Assembly: GCA_019236035.1 (NCBI GenBank) | Contig: JAFAJU010000443.1 | Location: 1 to 12,238 of the forward strand | Direction: 5' to 3' | Length of the DNA: 12,238 bases | Source: Verrucomicrobiota bacterium | Lineage (GTDB): Bacteria; Verrucomicrobiota; Verrucomicrobiia; Chthoniobacterales; JAFAMB01 | Shown: positions 6,671-12,238 of the stretch, in pieces | Layout of the letters: each line of letters begins with the position of its first letter | Numbering within the stretch: the first letter of the stretch is position 1 | Notes under the pieces: model-generated | Databases searched by the model: none | Told to the model about the DNA's origin: nothing | What the model saw: the letters and a program-made list of their open reading frames with translations, nothing else | Translations under genes and position numbers: made by a program

Positions 6671-7140
6671 ATAATCACAACGGTAGGGTTTCCGAGAAAC
6701 TTCTCACTCGCTGTCATATACAAAGACGTTCGACTGGGCGATCCTTGCAGATTTTCTCAGGAGAACTCATTGTGAAAGGTTGCAAAGGTTAGACGTGTTG
6801 AGCGCCGTGCCACAAGTCAGCTATCACCCGGATGTTAGTTTTCGTCGTTGATCGGCCGACAGAATCATGAGCCTGTTCTCGGCGCTCGTTTGCGTGGATA
6901 CTCGTCATAACCCGGCCACGTCTTCACCGGGTTTGGCGACGGAAATCGGTGAAGAAGTTAGTGTCGGTGAAGCACACCCAGCGATCGAGCTGAGAAAGAT
7001 GCAAAAGAACGCCGCCAGTTTGGAGAAGCATTCACAAATTAGATGCATGGAATGCACGCGAAAGACAAGCAGATTCAAGCCACCGGCGGATACGTTCCAC
7101 AACTACCAAAAGTTGTTATAGTTTTGCTCTGAATGTTACT
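6671..7140. other. Gap holding the likely cluster promoter
   Basis: About 470 bases with no convincing gene. Both strands have short open frames (6867-7121 plus, 6905-7102 minus), but they have no recognisable domain and no ribosome site. Since the GAF gene starts at its left edge and the CHAT gene ends at its right edge, the cluster promoter should be here. A TATATG hexamer at 6720-6715 on the minus strand could be a -10 element, but I see no good -35. A 12-bp dyad, GAGAAACTTCTC (6694-6705), lies 24 bases upstream of the GAF ATG and might be an operator. Confidence 0.4.
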
Positions 7141-7188
7141 AGCCTGCATCGCTCCCAAATCTCTGAAGATTTGGGAGCGATGCAGGCT
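7141..7188. repeat. 48-bp perfect palindrome, copy 1, at CHAT stop
   Basis: Two 22-base arms pair perfectly (7141-7162 with 7167-7188) around a CTGA loop. The arm begins AGCCTGCATCGCTC and ends CAAATCT. Position 7188 is the last base of the CHAT TGA stop, so the element begins at the stop codon. A second copy lies at 11080-11127 in the same relation to another gene. No T-run follows, so it is not a classical terminator, although such a hairpin could stabilise the 3' end. Both copies share flanks CT on the left and CAG on the right. It looks like a REP- or MITE-like dispersed palindrome. Confidence 0.85.
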
Positions 7189-10100
7189 CAGGGTGCACCC
7201 TGAGAACTCATAATGAATGGCCCGGCGAGTTTGACCGCCTGAGCCAGCCCTTGCTCGGTGCGCAGTTTCACGAGCCAGTTGCGTTGGACCTCGGCTAAAG
7301 CCTGGGGCGCGTTCCCGCTCGTGTGCGCAGCTTCGTAGAAGTCGCGCATGATCTGGATGGTAGTTTCATCGCTGATTGGCCAGAGCGTCATCAGCAAGTT
7401 CTGTGCACCCGCCTGGATGAATCCCCGGCGTAGCCCCATGACGCCTTCGCCGGCTTTGGCGTCGCCCGACCCCGTATCGCATGCTGAGAGACTAACTAAC
7501 CAAGTCCCTTTGAGATCGAGTGCTGCGACGTCCTCAGCCGTGACAATGCCGTCATTCTCCACCGGAGGTGTTTCCCCTCGTCCCCAAGCTTTCAGTGTGT
7601 CATTGGCTCCAGCTAAGATCAACCCACTGCGATGCATTGGATTTTGAAAAAACTTTGACTTAGCCATGCTCGGTTCAAAGCTATCGAGTTGTTGGTCACT
7701 CAATTTTGAGACCGGTTTGTCGGCGGCCTCGAAGAATCCGTGTGTTGCAAAATGCAGAATATAAGGGGAGTGAACGAGGGAAAGCGCCTCCTTGCTCGCA
7801 TCCTTACCGGTAAAGGCTTCTGCTTTCCAGTGCCAGGCTTCGAATAAACCTGTCAACTTGTCGCATTCTTTCTGGGTACCTTCTAACGGATTGAAGCTCG
7901 AGCCCTCTAGCCCTCTCTTTTCCGTGTTGGCCATCGAATCGGCAAATGAGTTCGAAGCAATATTATCTGCCTGGGCAACCTCTTGACTCGAGGCCAAACT
8001 GAAATCGGGGTTAGCAAAAACAACGGCTACGGCGCCGGGCGCAGATTTCACCTCTCGCAGCAGGTCGCGTCCGCTTGCGGTGTACTGCACAGTGTATTTC
8101 TCAGCGAGAAAGCGTTTGTTAGCATCAAGTAGTGTCGCAAATGATATAAAGTTGAGTTGGCCATCAGGACTGATAATTATACGCTTCGCATCCGACGGCG
8201 TGGCTTGTTCGATCGGTGCCCAAAGTTCCTGGTAGAGTTTCTCCAAGTTCGCCGAAAGTTCTTCCTGATCTGAAGCATTGCGCACGACACGTTGATAGCG
8301 GCTAGCCAATTTATCGACGCCGCTTGCTTTACCAAGGGGAATCCAACGAGGTTGGCCGGTAGACCCTAGCACAATGGCTCCGTAGCATTGTTCGAGCCTC
8401 CCTTTGCCCAGGTAAAGCAGGTATCGCAGGTATTCGACCAGGACGCTGTCCTTGGGAATCACTGCTTGCACCTGCTCGACCGTGACGGTCAATGCCCATC
8501 TAGCGCGTCCGAGACCGGAAACATTTTGAGCGAGCCGGCCCTCGAATTGTTCGACTTCGTGCTCTAGGTTCTGAATCCTATTGTTAGGCTCCGCGGATGG
8601 CCGGTTAGGGGATTGTAGGAGCAGTTGCCCTAACAGCCTTTTGTCCGTTGCAAGTCGCCCGACCAAATCCCGGTCTTTGCTCTCCTTACTTGCCTCCGCA
8701 ACCAAACGGTCTTCGATGATTGAATCCAGAACGACGCCCTTGTATCTCAGCAGAGCTAAGGCGAGATCCGTTTCACTTTCTTTGAGGACGGCAAAAAGAC
8801 TATACGGGTGAACTGTATCCTCGTAGGCCAGCCGTTGTTGCTCAGAGGTGAAGGATAAAATCTTCGAAAGGATCGCTAACCGAGCTTTGGCACTCAGATG
8901 TGCGAGTGATTTCGCCTCATCGATTTTCCCAAGATCGAATTCCACGATGGCCAGATTTTCAAGAGCAGCGGCGGTGTCCGGGTGATCTGGCCCGCTGGCC
9001 TTTTCCACGATACGGAGGGCTTGCTGATAAAGCGGTTCAGCCTTGGTATAATCCCCCATATGTTCATAGAGACCCGCCAGGTTATTGAGGGTTAGCGCAG
9101 TGTCTGGGTGTTCCAGACCGAGCACTTTTGTCCTGATTCGGAGAGCTTCCTTGTAAAGTGGTTCGGCCTTGGTGTAATCGCCCATTTGTTTGTAGAAACC
9201 TGCCAGGTTATTGAGGCTCGCGGCGGTATCCGGATGTTCGGGACCGAGAACCTTCTGCAGGACCTCGAGCGCTTCCTGGTAGAGGGATCCGGCTTTGGCG
9301 TAATCACCCTTGACTCGGTACAACTCGGCCAGGTTGTTAAGACTCCGGCCAGTTTCGGGGTGTTCCGAACCGAACACTTTTCTCATGATTTGGAGAGCTT
9401 GCTGAAGGAGCGGCTCGGCTTTGGCGTAATCGCCCATTTCCAGATACAGCCCGGCCAGGCTATTGAGGCTTCGGGCAGTGTCGGGATGTTCTGGACCGAG
9501 CACTTTTGTCCTCATTTGCAAAGCTTGTTGAAGGAGCGGTTCGGCCCTGGCGTAATCACCGATGTCGTTATAAAGACCCGCCAGGTTATAGAGGCTCGAG
9601 GCGATGTCCGGATGTTCCGGCCCGAGAACCTTCTGCAAGATCTGCAGCGCTTCCTGGTCGAGAGGTTCGGCTTTGGCGTATTCACCCATCGCTCGGTACA
9701 GCTCGGCCAGGTTATTGAGGCTCTGTGCCGTATCGAGATGTTCCGGTCCGAGGACCTTCTGCCGGATCCGGAGCGCTTCCTGAAGGAGCGGCTCGGCTTT
9801 AGCCGGTTCGCCCATGGCTCGGTAAAGGCCTGCCAGGTTATCCAGGCTCGTCGCGGTGGCTGGATGCTCCGGACCCAAGGCTTTCTGGCGGATCCGGAGT
9901 GCCTGCTGAAACAGCGGCTCGGCCTTGGCATACTCGCCCATATCCTGGTACAACGACGCCAGATTATTGAGATCGGTCGCCGTGTCGGGATGTTCCGGCC
10001 CAAGCACCTGCCGCAAGATCCGGATAGCTTCCTGGTCGAGCGGTTCGGCTTTGGCGTATTCTCCCTGATCCTGGTACAACGCAGCCAGGTTACTGAGGCT

Positions 10101-10577
10101 GATTGCGGTGTCGGGATGTTCTGGGCCAAGGACCTTCTGCCGGATTCTCAACGCTTCCAGGTCCAGCGGTTCGGCTTTAGCATATTCGCCCATATCGCGG
10201 TACAACTCAGCCAGGTTACCAAGGCTCTGCGCCGTGTCGGGATGGTCTGGCCCAAGAGCCTTCTGCCGGATCCGCAGCGCTTGCAGGAAGAGCGCCTCGG
10301 CTTTAGCGTATTCGCCCGTAGCTTGGTACAGCTCAGCTAAGTTGTTAAGGCTCGTGGCAATACCTGGGTCCTCCGGGCTCAGCTCCTTTCCCCGAATGGC
10401 GAGAACCTTTTCGGCAATGGGAATTGCCTCCTTGTATTTGCCTTCTGCATACAGCTTCTGAACTTTCTGAGCCAGCAGACCAGGACTCTCATCCTCTGCG
10501 ATAGACTTGGGAGACTCGCCGATGAAGAAGCCCAGTCCCAGCAGCAAGGGGATCAAACTAATGAGCTTTTCGACCAT
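7188..10577 (-). CDS. Exported TPR-CHAT putative cysteine protease
   Basis: 1129 residues. A hydrophobic N-terminus (residues 4-20, LISLIPLLLGLGFFIGE) looks like a signal peptide or anchor. Residues about 40-74 are a divergent TPR. Residues 75-536 are eleven 42-residue TPRs of kinesin-light-chain type (NNLAELY, GEYAKAEPL, LGPEHPDTA), followed by a degenerate twelfth. After a helical region, the C-terminal CHAT domain (about 770-1129) is a clan-CD caspase-like fold with both dyad residues: His946 in HFATHGFF and Cys1033 in SLSACDTG, then the usual WPISDETT segment. It ends naturally at LAGPFIMSSQG. GGAGG lies ten bases upstream of the ATG. It follows the thioesterase by 56 bp, perhaps as an operon. 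The substrate is unknown. The predicted export argues against a CRISPR-Craspase-like role. There are no gRAMP or CRISPR genes in the window. Confidence 0.93.
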   Translation of the reverse strand: MVEKLISLIPLLLGLGFFIGESPKSIAEDESPGLLAQKVQKLYAEGKYKEAIPIAEKVLAIRGKELSPEDPGIATSLNNLAELYQATGEYAKAEALFLQALRIRQKALGPDHPDTAQSLGNLAELYRDMGEYAKAEPLDLEALRIRQKVLGPEHPDTAISLSNLAALYQDQGEYAKAEPLDQEAIRILRQVLGPEHPDTATDLNNLASLYQDMGEYAKAEPLFQQALRIRQKALGPEHPATATSLDNLAGLYRAMGEPAKAEPLLQEALRIRQKVLGPEHLDTAQSLNNLAELYRAMGEYAKAEPLDQEALQILQKVLGPEHPDIASSLYNLAGLYNDIGDYARAEPLLQQALQMRTKVLGPEHPDTARSLNSLAGLYLEMGDYAKAEPLLQQALQIMRKVFGSEHPETGRSLNNLAELYRVKGDYAKAGSLYQEALEVLQKVLGPEHPDTAASLNNLAGFYKQMGDYTKAEPLYKEALRIRTKVLGLEHPDTALTLNNLAGLYEHMGDYTKAEPLYQQALRIVEKASGPDHPDTAAALENLAIVEFDLGKIDEAKSLAHLSAKARLAILSKILSFTSEQQRLAYEDTVHPYSLFAVLKESETDLALALLRYKGVVLDSIIEDRLVAEASKESKDRDLVGRLATDKRLLGQLLLQSPNRPSAEPNNRIQNLEHEVEQFEGRLAQNVSGLGRARWALTVTVEQVQAVIPKDSVLVEYLRYLLYLGKGRLEQCYGAIVLGSTGQPRWIPLGKASGVDKLASRYQRVVRNASDQEELSANLEKLYQELWAPIEQATPSDAKRIIISPDGQLNFISFATLLDANKRFLAEKYTVQYTASGRDLLREVKSAPGAVAVVFANPDFSLASSQEVAQADNIASNSFADSMANTEKRGLEGSSFNPLEGTQKECDKLTGLFEAWHWKAEAFTGKDASKEALSLVHSPYILHFATHGFFEAADKPVSKLSDQQLDSFEPSMAKSKFFQNPMHRSGLILAGANDTLKAWGRGETPPVENDGIVTAEDVAALDLKGTWLVSLSACDTGSGDAKAGEGVMGLRRGFIQAGAQNLLMTLWPISDETTIQIMRDFYEAAHTSGNAPQALAEVQRNWLVKLRTEQGLAQAVKLAGPFIMSSQGAP
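8970..10355 (-). repeat. Eleven 126-bp tandem coding repeats
   Basis: The eleven TPR units are encoded by in-phase 126-bp DNA repeats similar enough to show as repeated words such as GGCCAGGTTATTGAGGCT and TCGGCTTTGGCGTA. This implies recent expansion or homogenisation by recombination. The last units toward the CHAT side diverge more. Copy number may vary between strains, always in frame. Confidence 0.88.
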
Positions 10578-10633
10578 ACCTTTGATTCCTCCGCGAAAGC
10601 GGATGCGGAACGTCGTCTCCTACCTCGCGCCTT

Positions 10634-11068
10634 TCATGAGATCACGTCGAACGAAGCACGCAATTCATCTGGAATCCTTCGAGGTCGGCCGCTTTGGCGA
10701 TCCACGTAAACCCAAATAGTTTCGGCCTCCACCAATGCTTGCTGGTCGCTGGCTCGCCGGACCAGATATCGTCGTGAGGAGCTTCGCTGTTTCAATTCGG
10801 CAACCCAGGTGCCAAGCGTGATCGTTTCCCCGGCGAAAGCCGGTCGGAGGTATGTGATGAAGTGGGAGCGTACCACCCAGACCGCCCCGTTATCAAGATA
10901 GCGCTCCACGGGCCAGCCTCGTGCGGCTGAATGTTGAATCGCGATATCCTGCATCCAGGCAAGGTATTTCAGATTGCTGACATGACCCAGCTCATCGATC
11001 GCATCTTCCGGGACTGAGAAGGTTCGAGCGAATACTCCCGGCGCGTCTGCAATTATTCTCCAAGCCAC
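10634..11068 (-). CDS. Hotdog-fold acyl-CoA thioesterase (4HBT/YbgC type)
   Basis: 144-residue cytoplasmic protein with the single-hotdog layout. Near the N-terminus IDELGHVSNLKYLAWMQD (about 24-41) matches the D-x-x-G-H-V-N-N-x-x-Y active-site motif of 4HBT/YbgC thioesterases, with Asp25 as the presumed catalytic residue and Ser in place of the first Asn. Later strands VVRSHFITYLRPAFAGETITLGTWV and AETIWVYVDRQSGRPRRIP follow the family pattern. Expected reaction: hydrolysis of an acyl-CoA thioester; the chain is not predictable. The start is GTG with AGGA seven bases upstream. Palindrome copy 2 ends only 11 bases before the start codon, so its hairpin could affect initiation. The 56-bp gap to the CHAT gene allows co-transcription, but no functional link is evident. 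Confidence 0.85.
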   Translation of the reverse strand: MAWRIIADAPGVFARTFSVPEDAIDELGHVSNLKYLAWMQDIAIQHSAARGWPVERYLDNGAVWVVRSHFITYLRPAFAGETITLGTWVAELKQRSSSRRYLVRRASDQQALVEAETIWVYVDRQSGRPRRIPDELRASFDVIS

Positions 11069-11079
11069 GAAGCTATCCT

Positions 11080-11127
11080 AGCCTGCATCGCTCACAAATC
11101 TTCAGAGATTTGCGAGCGATGCAGGCT
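11080..11127. repeat. 48-bp palindrome, copy 2, at M50 stop
   Basis: Arms 11080-11101 and 11106-11127 flank a TCAG loop. The arms differ from copy 1 at one paired position. On the minus-strand transcript the C-G pair of copy 1 becomes G-U here, so pairing is kept. The loop is inverted relative to copy 1. Position 11127 is the last base of the M50 TGA stop codon, the same relation as copy 1 to the CHAT gene. Confidence 0.85.
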
Positions 11128-11828
11128 CAGCGAGATCCCTCCTTCGCCCGCGCCATCGCCGCTTCTTGCTGTGCACCAGCAAAAATGAAGAACGCGATGA
11201 AGATCAGTAAAGGATTGGAAGGATGACCGAAAAGCCCAATGACGCCAAAGATAATGGCCAGACCCTGGCCAATCCAAGCCGCAATCTGGGTCGCCCGAGC
11301 ATAGGGCATCGCCATTGCCAAAAGCGCGCGGAGCACTCGACCGCCGTCCATCGGGAATGCTGGGATCAAGTTGAACAAAACCAGCATCACATTCACGGAC
11401 GCCAGCTTGGCCAATAACTCAATTCTTGGACTTTCCAGGTACTCAAGTTGCTCAAGCGTAGCACTGCGGTGGATCACAAAGATCAGTATCGCGGCGATAA
11501 CCACGTTAACGATCGGTCCGGCGATCGCGACAATCAGTTCCTGCCGAGGCTTGTCCGGAATGCGGTTGAGGCGCGCCACACCGCCAATCGGCAGTAAAGT
11601 AATGTCAGGCGTCATAATGCCAAATCCGCGAGCCGCGAAGGCGTGGCCGAACTCGTGCAAAAGTACGCATAGGAATAGCGCCAGGATAAAGAGCACCCCT
11701 TGAACCGCACCTGCAAACCCGGCTACCTGGTAGTAACTGAACCAAATCCAAACCAGAAACAGCAGGAAAGTGAGGTGAATGCGCACATCGATCCCGAATA
11801 CAGAAGCTATTTTTATGGATGAGCGCAT
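11127..11828 (-). CDS. M50 site-2-type intramembrane zinc metalloprotease
   Basis: 233-residue polytopic membrane protease. The zinc motif HEFGH (His58, Glu59, His62) lies in a hydrophobic helix. The second motif NLIPAFPMDGGRVLRAL (Asn153, Asp161) gives the third zinc ligand. The N-terminal GIDVRIHLTFLLFL and the PIGGVARL and AIAGPIVN segments are typical of SpoIVFB-like site-2 proteases, which cut transmembrane segments of regulators such as anti-sigma factors. Homologues ending in GAQQEAAMARA usually continue into two cytosolic CBS domains. Here the protein stops 15 residues after that point, exactly where palindrome copy 2 begins, so the CBS part may have been lost. The ATG at 11828 has only a weak upstream GAGAG. 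It could also be a naturally CBS-less type. Confidence 0.92.
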   Translation of the reverse strand: MRSSIKIASVFGIDVRIHLTFLLFLVWIWFSYYQVAGFAGAVQGVLFILALFLCVLLHEFGHAFAARGFGIMTPDITLLPIGGVARLNRIPDKPRQELIVAIAGPIVNVVIAAILIFVIHRSATLEQLEYLESPRIELLAKLASVNVMLVLFNLIPAFPMDGGRVLRALLAMAMPYARATQIAAWIGQGLAIIFGVIGLFGHPSNPLLIFIAFFIFAGAQQEAAMARAKEGSR

Positions 11829-11896
11829 GCTTTGGATTGGATACTCTCGCCTGATCTGTTCCGCAGCAAGGAAAAGGATTCGCGGTAGGGCGGTAG

Positions 11897-11990
11897 GGTA
11901 GGGCGAGGCTCCGTCCGAGCCGCGGGACGTGACACCACCCTGCCCTTGACGGTATCACGCGCCACGGCTCGCACGGAGCCCCGCCCTACC
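11897..11990. repeat. REPIN-like inverted pair of GTAG hairpins
   Basis: Two 29-base arms (11897-11925 and 11962-11990) are inverted repeats with three mismatches and a 36-base spacer. Each arm starts GGTAGGGCG from its outer end and contains its own hairpin, GGCTC-N5-GAGCC (11907-11921 and 11966-11980). GTAG at both outer ends plus inverted hairpins is the layout of REPINs, paired REP elements moved by RAYT transposases. The right-hand GTAG (on the minus strand, 11989-11986) supplies the TAG stop of the neighbouring gene. A truncated extra GGTAGGG copy precedes the left arm at 11884-11896. Confidence 0.65.
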
Positions 11991-12238
11991 GACCGGGGAG
12001 CGCATCCCCACCGGCCCGAGGTTTTTTTGCAGCCGGCTTTCTCACCGAACGCCTGGCGGTCTTTGGCGGCGGTTGTTCGAGCGCAGCGCCGCTCGTAATA
12101 GCAGGCTCCCCGGGAGCAGACGCCGCGGACTTCGGTGGGTCGGCATATATCATTCGAAACGCCTCAACGGTCGCGGCGTTTCCCGCATCGACCAAAGCAC
12201 GCAAAACGCCGTCGTCTTCCGTAAGCACACGAAAACCA
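11986..12238 (-). CDS. 3' end of an unidentified gene (partial)
   Basis: The frame is open to the right edge, so this is the C-terminal part (about 84 residues) of a longer protein. A GTG at 12228 could also be a start, but nothing supports it. The visible part begins with a folded-looking stretch (RVLTEDDGVLRALVDAG, then EAFRMIYADPP) and ends in a disordered, Ala/Pro-rich, basic tail (KTARRSVRKPAAKKPRAGG). Such tails often bind nucleic acid, but I recognise no family. The TAG stop falls inside the GTAG of the REPIN-like element, so the element may have set the C-terminus of this protein. Confidence 0.6.
   Translation of the reverse strand, partial: GFRVLTEDDGVLRALVDAGNAATVEAFRMIYADPPKSAASAPGEPAITSGAALEQPPPKTARRSVRKPAAKKPRAGGDALPGR

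Noticed and set aside
6867..7121. 84-codon plus-strand frame in the long gap
   Set aside because: No ribosome site, no known domain, and opposite to all neighbouring genes. An overlapping minus-strand frame (6905-7102) is equally unsupported.
7141..7188. Palindrome as a classical intrinsic terminator
   Set aside because: No T-run follows on either strand, the stem begins inside the stop codon, and an identical-type copy recurs at 11080; it fits a dispersed repeat better.
9108..10340. Long open frame (410 codons) on the plus strand
   Set aside because: It is the antisense of the 126-bp TPR repeats; periodic coding DNA keeps the opposite frame open. It has no ribosome site and no recognisable domain.
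7188..10577. CRISPR Craspase-type TPR-CHAT
   Set aside because: The protein has a signal-like N-terminus and kinesin-light-chain repeats, and there is no gRAMP, CRISPR array or cas gene in the window.

Overview
The window looks like a stretch of bacterial chromosome from a soil or freshwater Verrucomicrobiota-type organism (Chthoniobacterales-like is my best guess). The clues are the large signal-peptide TPR-CHAT protein with kinesin-light-chain-like repeats, the high-GC intergenic repeats starting GGTAGGG, and the CCGAACT/CCGAACC heptamer tract. This placement is inference. Acidobacteria, Planctomycetes or myxobacteria are not excluded. All credible genes lie on the minus strand, so transcription runs from high to low coordinates.

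The centre of interest is 122-6670, a compact gene cluster that reads as an undescribed RiPP (ribosomally made, post-translationally modified peptide) system. In transcription order it encodes: a GAF-domain protein; a cytoplasmic subtilisin-like S8 protease, overlapping it by ATGA; an 88-residue precursor peptide (A) with a conserved leader, a Gly/Pro-rich middle and the aromatic C-terminus WWWYHWYHYYWY; a GC-rich stem-loop; a radical SAM/SPASM enzyme; a second small peptide (B) with the same leader; and a 1035-residue exporter that overlaps B by 7 bases. The exporter carries two cyclic-nucleotide-binding domains, a C39-like domain that has lost its catalytic Cys and His, a transmembrane domain and an ATPase. 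The proposed logic is as follows. The radical SAM enzyme crosslinks the aromatic core. The S8 protease removes the leader, which the dead C39 domain cannot do. The exporter releases the product, possibly gated by a nucleotide or another small ligand sensed by the GAF and cNMP domains.

Upstream (7188-11068) are a TPR-CHAT putative cysteine protease with eleven nearly identical 42-residue repeats and, just before it, a small hotdog-fold acyl-CoA thioesterase. Then come an M50 site-2 protease (11127-11828) and the 3' end of an unidentified gene running off the right edge.

The intergenic DNA holds several repeat elements sitting on or against stop codons. Two 48-bp palindromes supply the stop codons of the CHAT and M50 genes. 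A REPIN-like pair of GTAG hairpins (11897-11990) supplies the stop of the rightmost gene. A heptamer array abuts the exporter stop, and a single GTAG hairpin lies near the left edge. The 517-bp gap between the CHAT stop and the GAF gene holds no convincing gene and probably carries the cluster promoter.
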